Origin: Pseudorhodoferax soli
Lineage (GTDB): Bacteria; Pseudomonadota; Gammaproteobacteria; Burkholderiales; Burkholderiaceae_C
Assembly: GCF_003337555.1 (NCBI RefSeq)
Contig: NZ_QPJK01000004.1
Span: 1 to 64,000, forward strand
Length of the DNA stretch: 64,000 nt
Direction: 5' to 3'
Within the stretch, counting starts at the first letter, position 1, and each line of letters starts with the position of its first letter. A model generated the notes under the pieces. The model was not told where the DNA came from. It was given only the letters and a program-made list of their open reading frames with translations, and made no database searches. Below, piece after piece: positions 18,713 to 25,814 of this stretch. The position numbers were made by a program, and so were the translations under genes.

Positions 18713-19234
18713 TCAGGCCGCCGCGGCCGCGCCGCGCACCGGCCCCACGCGGGCCTCGATCTGCTGCTGCAGATCCCGCCGCAGGCCCATCAGGAATGCG
18801 GCCTCCGCCAGCACGAACAGCGGGCCGATGACCAGGCCCACCAGGTCGTCGACGAAGGCTGGCTTGCGCCCCTCCCAATAGTGGCCGACGAACTGGAACA
18901 GCCAGCCGACCAAGAACAGGCCGAGCCCCCAGCCCAGCCAGACCGGTGTGGGCTGCGCCGCGAGCCACTGCGCGCACCACAGCGCGAGGCCGAGCAGCAG
19001 CACCATCGCGGCGCCGAGCCGCCCGTCCAGCCGCAGGTAGTACAGCGCGGTGGCCAGCGTGACCAGCGTGGCCGCCGAGATGGCCAGCGGCCCCAGATCG
19101 GCCAGCACCGGCCGGGCCAGCAGCACGGCCACGGCCTGCACGATCATGGGAATGCCGATGAAATGCGTGGCGATGTTGCGGCGGTCGCGGTGGTAGGCCG
19201 CGTACTGGCTCAGCTGGTCGACGAGGGTGCGCAT
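18713..19234 (-). CDS. Mpo1-like (DUF962) membrane protein
   Basis: This 173-residue membrane protein has four to five helices. It begins RTLVDQLSQYAAYHRDRRNIATHFIGIP, which is the DUF962 signature. The conserved histidines are in YHRDRRNIATHFIG and in FQFVGHYWEGRKPAFVDD. The yeast homologue Mpo1 is an iron-dependent dioxygenase in the alpha-oxidation of 2-hydroxy fatty acids; bacterial members are largely untested. Its stop codon (TCA on the plus strand) directly abuts the TGA of the SDR gene, making TGATCA. No operon partner is obvious. Confidence 0.88.
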   Translation of the reverse strand: MRTLVDQLSQYAAYHRDRRNIATHFIGIPMIVQAVAVLLARPVLADLGPLAISAATLVTLATALYYLRLDGRLGAAMVLLLGLALWCAQWLAAQPTPVWLGWGLGLFLVGWLFQFVGHYWEGRKPAFVDDLVGLVIGPLFVLAEAAFLMGLRRDLQQQIEARVGPVRGAAAAA

Positions 19235-19302
19235 CGCAGTCTCCTTGGCGCGCGGTCAGGCGCGTGGTTCTGGCGCGCTTGTACACCTGCGGCGCCGGCC
19301 GC

Positions 19303-19803
19303 TCAAGCCAGCAGCGCTGCGCGCCAGGCCGCCGTCTTGGCCGCCAGCGGCATCCCGGCATGGGCCGGGCTGGTCGAGGGCAGGCGCACCAGCTCTAGCC
19401 CGTGCCCGAGCATGGGCAGCACCTGCCGGCGGAACACGGCCTCGGCCTTGGCGCCGTTGAAGCACACGCGGTGCACCCGCGGATGCGCCAGGAAGAAGGC
19501 CGCGAAGTCGTTCGGCACGATGCTGGCCGGCACGATGGCGCTGTCCAGGCTGCCCGGGCGCTCGCAGCTGGCCAGCACGTCCCACAGCGCCACGCCGCCG
19601 GCCTGCAGCGCCGCCAGGCGCTCGCCATAGGCCGTGTGCAGCGGGTCGAAGCCGAACAGCGCGCCCATGATCTTCCAGAACGCGTTCTGCGGATGGCCGT
19701 AGTACTGCTGCAGGCGCAGCGACATCGCGCCCGGCATGCTGCCCAGCACCAGCACCCGCGCATCGGGCCGCGCGACGGGGGGAAAGCTCTCGACCTGCGA
19801 CAT
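19303..19803 (-). CDS. DNA-deoxyinosine (hypoxanthine-DNA) glycosylase, UDG family 6-like
   Basis: This 166-residue protein of the uracil-DNA glycosylase superfamily has a motif-1-like [12 protein letters not shown] followed by [18 protein letters not shown]. That sequence is distinctive of hypoxanthine-DNA glycosylases and related MUG proteins. Motif 2 is likely [12 protein letters not shown] near the C-terminus, where the serine-proline pair contacts DNA. The enzyme removes deaminated adenine in base excision repair. The start at 19803 lies 3 bases from the stop of the LysR gene upstream, so the two are probably cotranscribed. Confidence 0.85.
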   Translation of the reverse strand: MSQVESFPPVARPDARVLVLGSMPGAMSLRLQQYYGHPQNAFWKIMGALFGFDPLHTAYGERLAALQAGGVALWDVLASCERPGSLDSAIVPASIVPNDFAAFFLAHPRVHRVCFNGAKAEAVFRRQVLPMLGHGLELVRLPSTSPAHAGMPLAAKTAAWRAALLA

Positions 19804-19805
19804 GT

Positions 19806-20759
19806 TCACAGCGGCCGCTGTGCCTCGGCATGCAGCCAGGCGATGAAGTCGCGCGCATCGGGGTTGGCCTCGGCCTGCGGCCCGGCAGCGACGAAGTAGC
19901 CGCGCTGCGAATGCCCGCTGCCCTCGAACGGCGCGACCAGCTGGCCCGCGTGCAGCAGCGCCGCAGCCAGCGGCAGCCGGCCGATGGCCACGCCCTGGCC
20001 GGCCAGTGCCGCGGCCACGGCGTCGTTGTAGTTGGAAAAGCGCAGCTGGTTGGTGCCGCGGATGCCCGCCAGGCCCATCACCTGCAGCCAGGGCGCCCAG
20101 TCCTCCATCGGCGCCATGCCGTGGTGGCCCTCCATGACCAAGAGCGTGTGCCGCACCAGGTCGGCCGGCCGGCGCAGCGGGCGCGCCGGGTCCTGCAGCA
20201 GGCGCGGCGCGCAGACCGGCAGCACCGTCTCCTCGAACAGCGGCCGGCCCATGCCCTGGGCGATCGCGCAAAAACGCACCGCCACGTCGATGCCGGCGCG
20301 CTCCAGATTCAACAGGTCGTTGGTGGCCGACACCCGCACGTCGACCAGCGGATGGTCGGCCGAGAAGCGGGCCAGCCGCGGGATCAGCCACAGCGATGCG
20401 AAGCCCGGCGTGGTGGTCACGGCCACCTGGCGGTGCCGCGTCACGGCGCGCACGCTGGCCGTGGCGTCGCGCAGGCGCTCCAGGCAGTCCTGCACGGCGC
20501 GGTACATGGTCTCGCCGGCAGGGGTCAGCGCCAGCGCGCGGTGGCGCCGCTCGAACAGCGCCACGCCCAGGCCCTCCTCCATCTGCTGGATCTGCCGGCT
20601 CACGGCCGACTGCGTGAGCGCGAGCTCTTCGCCGGCGCGCGTGAAGCTCAGCGTGCGTGCGGCCACGGCGAAGCTGCGCAACAGGTCCAGCCGCGGCAGG
20701 TCGGCGCGGGAGATGCCCGCGTCATCGTCTTTCGCATTCTCATTTCGCATGCAAGGCAT
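19806..20759 (-). CDS. LysR-family transcriptional regulator (GcvA-like)
   Basis: This 317-residue regulator has an N-terminal helix-turn-helix, [20 protein letters not shown] followed by [19 protein letters not shown]. The periplasmic-binding-protein-like effector domain runs from about 105 to 300, including [18 protein letters not shown], which is typical of the GcvA subgroup. An alternative start at 20750 ([10 protein letters not shown]) is possible. It diverges from the DUF2917 gene with a short shared promoter of about 70 bases, the usual arrangement when a LysR protein controls its neighbour. The effector is unknown. Confidence 0.92.
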   Translation of the reverse strand: MPCMRNENAKDDDAGISRADLPRLDLLRSFAVAARTLSFTRAGEELALTQSAVSRQIQQMEEGLGVALFERRHRALALTPAGETMYRAVQDCLERLRDATASVRAVTRHRQVAVTTTPGFASLWLIPRLARFSADHPLVDVRVSATNDLLNLERAGIDVAVRFCAIAQGMGRPLFEETVLPVCAPRLLQDPARPLRRPADLVRHTLLVMEGHHGMAPMEDWAPWLQVMGLAGIRGTNQLRFSNYNDAVAAALAGQGVAIGRLPLAAALLHAGQLVAPFEGSGHSQRGYFVAAGPQAEANPDARDFIAWLHAEAQRPL

Positions 20760-20832
20760 TCAAAACGACCGGTGGAACGATCGCCTTCCAGATCCTACAT
20801 TCATTCCACCCAAGCATGCGATGGAGATCGAC

Positions 20833-21048
20833 ATGGAAGCTCTGACCGAATACGAACTGCCCCTGCGCGGCCTGCTGCGGCTGCCGCCCGGAAGCCGCGT
20901 GGCCTGCGACAGCGGCAGCCTGTGGATCACCGAGGACGACCAGATGCTGGACACGGTGCTCGAGCCGGGCGAGCAGTTCGCACCGGTGGCGCGCGGCGCG
21001 CTGCTGGTCTACGCGCTGTCGCCCGCGCGGCTGCACCGCCTGCAATAG
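20833..21048 (+). CDS. DUF2917 domain protein
   Basis: Small protein of 71 residues, MEALTEYELPLRGLLRLPPG, then GSLWITEDDQMLDTVLEPGEQF. The Leu-Trp-Ile-Thr-x-Asp core and the cupin-like glycine spacing identify DUF2917, a short beta-rich family common in Burkholderiales and of unknown function. The ATG at 20833 was preferred to the one at 20821 because GGAG lies 7 bases upstream. The gene is followed after 12 bases by a GNAT gene, and diverges from the LysR gene. Confidence 0.83.
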   Translation: MEALTEYELPLRGLLRLPPGSRVACDSGSLWITEDDQMLDTVLEPGEQFAPVARGALLVYALSPARLHRLQ

Positions 21049-21060
21049 CCGGGGCCGGCC

Positions 21061-21630
21061 ATGGACAGCGCCCTCGATTGCCCGCTGCGCAGCTGCAGCG
21101 CGCGCTGGGATTTCACCGACGGCCGCGCCGTGACGGTGCGCGCCGTGCTGCCCGAGGACATGGCGCTGGCCTCGGAGTTCGTGGCGCGCGCCCTGTCGCA
21201 GCAATCGCGCTACCAGCGCTTCCAGACCGGCCTGCGTGAACTGGCACCCGGCATGGCGGCGTACCTCACGCAGATCGACTACCGCGGGCATGTCGCGCTG
21301 GCGGCCGTTGCCCTGCAGGACGGGCGCGAGCACCAGGTCGGCGAGGCGCGTTATGTCTGCGACGGCGGGCACCCGGAACAGGCCGAGTTCGCGCTCGCCG
21401 TGGCCGACGCATGGCAGGGCTGCGGGCTGGGCGGTCGCCTGCTGCGCCAGCTCGTGCGGCTGGCGCGCCGGCACGGCGTGCAGCGGCTCTACGGCGATGT
21501 GCTGCGCACCAACCAGGCCATGGTGGCGCTGGCCCGCTCGAACGGCTTCGTGCCCGAGCGCCAGGGCGATGCGCGGCTGGTGCGCATGGCGCGCACGCTG
21601 GAGACGGCACCGCTGGCGGCGCCGCACTGA
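21061..21630 (+). CDS. GNAT-family N-acetyltransferase
   Basis: This 189-residue protein has GNAT motif A as FALAVADAWQGCGLGGRLLRQLV (acetyl-CoA pyrophosphate loop Q-G-C-G-L-G) and motif B in YGDVLRTNQAMVALARSNGF. The N-terminal DGRAVTVRAVLPEDMALASEFV is a typical first strand and helix. Substrate is unknown. It follows the DUF2917 gene closely and its stop is 3 bases from the convergent small-protein gene. The assignment to GNAT is firm; anything finer would be a guess. Confidence 0.88.
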   Translation: MDSALDCPLRSCSARWDFTDGRAVTVRAVLPEDMALASEFVARALSQQSRYQRFQTGLRELAPGMAAYLTQIDYRGHVALAAVALQDGREHQVGEARYVCDGGHPEQAEFALAVADAWQGCGLGGRLLRQLVRLARRHGVQRLYGDVLRTNQAMVALARSNGFVPERQGDARLVRMARTLETAPLAAPH

Positions 21631-21633
21631 GCC

Positions 21634-21894
21634 TCAGAGCGCGGGTGGCAGCAGGCGCCAGACGGCCTGCGCGCTGTCCCAGGCCTGGGCCCGGCGCTCC
21701 AGGTCGGCCGCGTCGCTGGCTTCGGCCAGGTAGGCATGGCGCGCCGACTCGGGATCGCTGGGGCGCCGCCGCTGGCCCGTGCGGGCCATGCTCTGGCGCA
21801 GCCACGCGGCCAGCTGGGCCACGCCATGCGGCTGTGCCGTGGCGGGCTCGAAGGGGCTGAAGGCGTCGGCGAAATGCGGTGTGGCGGTCTTCAT
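21634..21894 (-). CDS. Small DUF3563-like protein
   Basis: This 86-residue soluble protein ends with AYLAEASDAADLERRAQAWD, which matches the DUF3563 signature (Tyr-Leu-x-x-Ala/Ser-x-Asp-x-x-Asp-Leu-Glu-Arg-Arg) found in short Burkholderiales proteins. The N-terminal half is proline- and alanine-rich without known motifs. The function is unknown. Its upstream region carries the 32-base inverted repeat at 21954-22058 shared with the divergent hydrolase gene. Confidence 0.7.
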   Translation of the reverse strand: MKTATPHFADAFSPFEPATAQPHGVAQLAAWLRQSMARTGQRRRPSDPESARHAYLAEASDAADLERRAQAWDSAQAVWRLLPPAL

Positions 21895-21953
21895 GGCGGT
21901 CTCCTGGAGAGGATGGGATGCAGGGGCCGCCAGCTTCGCCGCGCCCGCCGCTG

Positions 21954-22058
21954 CCGTCCTGAACCGCGGCTGAGCGCGGGCTGAAGTTCCCGTGAAAACG
22001 CGCCTGCAGAACCGGCTTCAGCATGTTTCAGCCCGCGCTCAGCCGCGGTTCAGGACGG
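21954..22058. repeat. Perfect 32-bp inverted repeat in a divergent intergenic region
   Basis: Left arm 21954-21985 and right arm 22027-22058 are exact reverse complements over 32 bases, with a 41-base centre. Each arm itself has internal near-repeats of a GCTGAAC/GCGCGG type. It lies between the DUF3563-like gene (start 21894) and the alpha/beta hydrolase (start 22117), thus in the shared promoter region. A cruciform, a strong transcript hairpin or twin operator sites are all possible. No transposase or target-site duplication is visible. Confidence 0.85.
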
Positions 22059-22116
22059 GCGGGCGCACGGCGTCCACAGTGCACCGCACCCGGCCTCGCC
22101 GGATGCGAACCGCACC

Positions 22117-23085
22117 ATGCACCACCTGCCTTCCCTCCATCTGCCCTGGGCCGCCCTCCTGCTCGCGGCCTTGCTCGCCACGGCCTACCTGCTGGTCTGC
22201 GGCTTCATCGCGCACCGCTTCACGCACATCCGGCGCAGGCGGCCCCGGCTGCAGAACGACCACCCCGAACTGGACCGCAGCCAGGTGCGCTTTCGTGCCC
22301 GCGACGGCCGCGCCAGCATCGACGCCTGGTACCTGCCGGCCACGCCGCGCCAGGGCGCGGTGATCCTCGTGCACGGCAAGGACGCCTGCCGCGGCGACGA
22401 GCTCAAGTCGCCCACCTTCACGCTGGCGCAGCGCTTTCACGCGGCCGGCATCTCGGTGCTCATGATCGACCTGCGCGGCCATGGCACGAGCAGCCCCGCG
22501 CGCCTGAGCTACGGCTGGCACGAGCGCCACGACGTGCTGGGCGCGGTGGACTACCTGCTCGAACGCGGCTACGCGCCGGGCCGCATCGGCGTGCTGGGCG
22601 CATCGCTGGGCGGCGCCACCTCGGTGCTGGCCGCGGCCGAGGAACCGGCCATCGGCGCCGTCGTGACCGACAGCGCCTACGCCAGCTTCGAGGACATGAT
22701 CGAGCGCCAGTACGCCAAGCTCGCGCACCTGCCGCATTGCTTCCTGCCCGGCGCGCTGGCCATCGGCCGGCTGCTGCTGGGCGTGGACGTGCGCAAGGTG
22801 CGCCCGCTGGCCCTCATGCCGCGGCTGCGTGGCCGCCCCGTGCTCGTGATCCACAGCCAGGGCGACCGTTTCGTGCCCGCGTGCGACGCCGACGCGCTGG
22901 CCGCGGCCTGCGGTGCCGAATGCTGGTGCACCGCGACGGACGGCCACATCGGCTCCTACCGCGCGCTGACGCAGGCCTATGAGGAACGCGTCGTCACCTT
23001 CTTCGCGCGGCACCTGGACGTGCTACCTTCCAGGCGCACGCTGGCGGCACCTGCCCCGTCCCGCCCCGAACTGCTGGCCGCCTGA
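22117..23085 (+). CDS. Membrane-anchored alpha/beta hydrolase (BEM46-like)
   Basis: This 322-residue protein has one N-terminal membrane helix (residues 10-33, LPWAALLLAALLATAYLLV) followed by an alpha/beta-hydrolase domain. The oxyanion segment is VILVHGKDACRGDE, the nucleophile is Ser in GVLGASLGGATS, the acid lies in VIHSQGDRFVPA, and the histidine in ATDGHIGSYRALT. Members of this group are esterases or lipases of unknown substrate, tethered to the inner membrane. It is divergent from the DUF3563-like gene and converges on the large regulator. Confidence 0.85.
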   Translation: MHHLPSLHLPWAALLLAALLATAYLLVCGFIAHRFTHIRRRRPRLQNDHPELDRSQVRFRARDGRASIDAWYLPATPRQGAVILVHGKDACRGDELKSPTFTLAQRFHAAGISVLMIDLRGHGTSSPARLSYGWHERHDVLGAVDYLLERGYAPGRIGVLGASLGGATSVLAAAEEPAIGAVVTDSAYASFEDMIERQYAKLAHLPHCFLPGALAIGRLLLGVDVRKVRPLALMPRLRGRPVLVIHSQGDRFVPACDADALAAACGAECWCTATDGHIGSYRALTQAYEERVVTFFARHLDVLPSRRTLAAPAPSRPELLAA

Positions 23086-23155
23086 GCCCGGCATGCGCGA
23101 CGGCCACCGCGCCCCCAAGCGCCCGCGCCCCGGCGGCGCGCCCGGGCGGAGCGCT

Positions 23156-25681
23156 TCAACCGAAGACCAGCGCCTGCGCCTGCTCTTCGTCCAGCGCACT
23201 GCCGTGCAGGCGCCAGACGGCGATGCGCTCGGGCGCATGGGCCTGCGCGGCGAGCGCCAGCGTGGCCTCCATGGTGCGCGTGTCCAGCGGCGTGCGCACC
23301 TCGCCGCGGCGCTGGCGCGCGGCATCGTCGCAGCCCAGCAGCTGCACCGCCTCGCGCAGCTTGCCGCGGCGCGCCGCCAGCAGGCTCAGCATGCCGGAGA
23401 AATGCCGCAGCCCCAGCGAGCGCCGGCAGTACGGCAGGCTGCGCTCGACCTGGGCCAGTGCCTCGTCGAGTGCGCCCTGGGCCGTCAGCGCATGGGCAAA
23501 CCAGTTCAGCGCGAAGGCCATCATCTCGGCGTCGGTGCGCGGCGACGCCTGCAGCAGCTGCAGCGTGGCGCGGTACTGCCGCACCGCCTCGTCCAACCGG
23601 CCCAGCTCGTGGTGCACGGCCGCCAGGTTGTTCTGCAGGTAGAACAGCGTGCGGCCGTCGCCGGCCTGGCGCGCGAACGGCAGCGCCTCGGTGAAGGCCG
23701 CGAAGGCCGCCTCGGGCCGCCCCTCGGAGCGGCAAACCATGCCTTCGACGTACTGCCAGACACCGCGCAGCAGCGCGAGCTCGGGCCGCTGCACGAGTTC
23801 GGCCACACGCTGCAGGCTCTGCCGGGCCACGCCCAGTTCGCCGCAGATGCCGGCCACGTAGGCCCGCATGCACAGGGTGTAGACCAGCACCACGTGCGGC
23901 GGATGCCGCTCGAACACGGCGCGCGCCTCTTCGAGCAGCGCAAGCCGCGTCGGCCCGTCGATGCCGCCATGCAGGCCGACCATGGCCAGACCCAGCCGGA
24001 AGCGCGCCGCCACGAGTTCGGGCGTGTGTGCGTCCAGGAGCGGCTCCACGCGCCGCATCCACGACACGCATTCGGCGTAGCGGCCGATCTGGTACATGAA
24101 CTCAGCCGCCAGGTTGGCCAGCTCCAACGCCAGCGCGCGCTCGCCGGCGTCGGTGGCCCATTCGATGGCGCAGCGCAGGTTCTCGACCTCGGGCTGGTAG
24201 GCCAGCACCCAGTGGTCCAGCGACTCGAAGCCCGTGCGGGCCATGCGCGCGCGGCGGTTGAAGATGTCCAGCAGGCAGCGCGCATGGGCGAGCTGCATGG
24301 CACGCCATTCGCCAGCCTGCTCCAGCTGCTCGCAGGCGTAGACGCGGGCCGTCTCCTGCAGCCGGTAGCGCGGCACCGCGCCGGGCTCCAGCACCACCAT
24401 GGACTTGTCGACCAGGTTGCTGAGCAGGTCCAGCACATCCCAGACGTCGGTCTCTTCGTCGGCCGCGACCTGCTGTGCCAGATCAAGCCCGAAACCACCG
24501 ACGAAGACGCCGAGCCGGCGGAACACCTTCTTCTCCTCCACGCTCAGCAGCGCGTGGCTCCAGTCCAGCGTGGCGCGCAGCGTGCGCTGGCGCGTGGGCG
24601 CATCGCGCGAGCCGCTCTTGAGCATGCGCAGCCGCTGCGCGAGGTGCTGGCGCACGCCGTCCACGCCCAGCAGGGGCACGCGTGCTGCCGCGAACTCCAG
24701 CGCCAGCGGCATGCCGTCCAGCGCGCGGCAGATCTCCACCACGCCCGCGCGGTTGGCGGCGTCCAGCACGAAGCCGGGCAGCAAGGCCTGCACACGCGCC
24801 ACGAACAAGGCCACGGCACCATGGCTGTGGGCCTCGTCCAGGGCATCGGGCGCAGGCACCGCCAGCGCCTCCAGGCGCAGCTGGCGTTCGTCCTTCAGGC
24901 GCAGTGGCTCCTGGCTCGTGACCAGCACATGCAGGCCGGGCCGGGCCTGCAGCAGTTGCTCCACCAGCGCGGCCACGGCCCAGACCAGGTGTTCGCAGTT
25001 GTCCAGCACCAGCAACTCGCGCCCGTGCAGGCGCGCAGCCAGTTCGGCCTGCGGATCGCCCCCGGCCGGCAGGTTCATCTCCAGCGCTCGCGCCACCGCG
25101 GCGGGCAGCGCGGCGGCATCGCTCACGTCGGCCAGGGCCACCAGCCAGATGCCATCGGGAAAGTGGTCCACGAGCTGCCGCGCGGCGGCCCGCGCCAGGC
25201 TGGTCTTGCCGATGCCGCCCGCGCCGAGCAGGCTGACCAGCCGGTGCTCGCGCACCATCGCCGGCACGGCGATGAGGTCGGCCTCGCGGCCCAGCAGCGT
25301 CTCGGCCTGCGTCAGGTTGCCCAGCCGCTCCTGCAGCGCAGGCAGGGCCGGGGCTGCGGCGGCGGGCGGGGCGGCCGCGACCTCCTGCAGCACAGCCCCG
25401 AAGCGGTAGCCGCGCCCGGGCACGGTGACGATGGCCCTGGCGCCCAGCAGCTTGCGCAGCGTGCTCACCTGCACCTGCAGGTTGTTGTCCTCCACCACGA
25501 GCTGAGGCCAGACCAGATCGAACAGCTCGTTCTTGCTGAGCATGCGGTCGCGGTGCCGCACCAGGGCCTCCAGCAGGTCGAAGGCGCGCGCGCCCAGCGT
25601 GACCGGCGCGCCATCCACGCGCAGTTCGCGCGTGGACGGACGCAACTCGGCACGGTCGAAGCGGAACACGGGGTCGGACAT
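23156..25681 (-). CDS. Large winged-helix / NTPase / TPR transcriptional regulator
   Basis: This 841-residue protein has three regions. Residues 1-100 form an OmpR-type winged-helix DNA-binding domain (GARAFDLLEALVRHRDRMLS, then LVVEDNNLQVQVSTLRKLLG and TVPGRGYRFG). Residues about 130-400 form a STAND/NB-ARC-like NTPase with Walker A GAGGIGKT (153-160) and a Walker B-like LLVLDNCEHLVW. From about 400 to the end are helical TPR-like repeats. There is no receiver domain, so control is likely through ligand binding and nucleotide-driven oligomerisation. It faces the molybdenum-hydroxylase operon across 133 bases and is its probable regulator. Confidence 0.9.
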   Translation of the reverse strand: MSDPVFRFDRAELRPSTRELRVDGAPVTLGARAFDLLEALVRHRDRMLSKNELFDLVWPQLVVEDNNLQVQVSTLRKLLGARAIVTVPGRGYRFGAVLQEVAAAPPAAAAPALPALQERLGNLTQAETLLGREADLIAVPAMVREHRLVSLLGAGGIGKTSLARAAARQLVDHFPDGIWLVALADVSDAAALPAAVARALEMNLPAGGDPQAELAARLHGRELLVLDNCEHLVWAVAALVEQLLQARPGLHVLVTSQEPLRLKDERQLRLEALAVPAPDALDEAHSHGAVALFVARVQALLPGFVLDAANRAGVVEICRALDGMPLALEFAAARVPLLGVDGVRQHLAQRLRMLKSGSRDAPTRQRTLRATLDWSHALLSVEEKKVFRRLGVFVGGFGLDLAQQVAADEETDVWDVLDLLSNLVDKSMVVLEPGAVPRYRLQETARVYACEQLEQAGEWRAMQLAHARCLLDIFNRRARMARTGFESLDHWVLAYQPEVENLRCAIEWATDAGERALALELANLAAEFMYQIGRYAECVSWMRRVEPLLDAHTPELVAARFRLGLAMVGLHGGIDGPTRLALLEEARAVFERHPPHVVLVYTLCMRAYVAGICGELGVARQSLQRVAELVQRPELALLRGVWQYVEGMVCRSEGRPEAAFAAFTEALPFARQAGDGRTLFYLQNNLAAVHHELGRLDEAVRQYRATLQLLQASPRTDAEMMAFALNWFAHALTAQGALDEALAQVERSLPYCRRSLGLRHFSGMLSLLAARRGKLREAVQLLGCDDAARQRRGEVRTPLDTRTMEATLALAAQAHAPERIAVWRLHGSALDEEQAQALVFG

Positions 25682-25728
25682 GGAGCGGGGCAGGCGCCGA
25701 GAAAGAACTCGTTGTAACGGAATCAGTC

Positions 25729-25778
25729 CAGATGTGACAGCGTTTTCGACCGCGTGTCCCTACAAATAGTGACATCTG
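25729..25778. promoter_or_regulatory. Spaced inverted repeat in the regulator/operon intergenic region
   Basis: CAGATGT (25729-25735) and ACATCTG (25772-25778) are exact reverse complements 36 bases apart. Both overlap a GTGACA hexamer (25734-25739 and 25769-25774). They sit centrally between the regulator start (25681) and the operon start (25815). The roughly 43-base centre-to-centre spacing is about four helical turns, suiting binding by an oligomeric regulator. It is a candidate operator only. Confidence 0.4.
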
Positions 25779-25814
25779 CGGCCAGCGGCCGAACAGCCGT
25801 ACCCTTGGGGCCCC

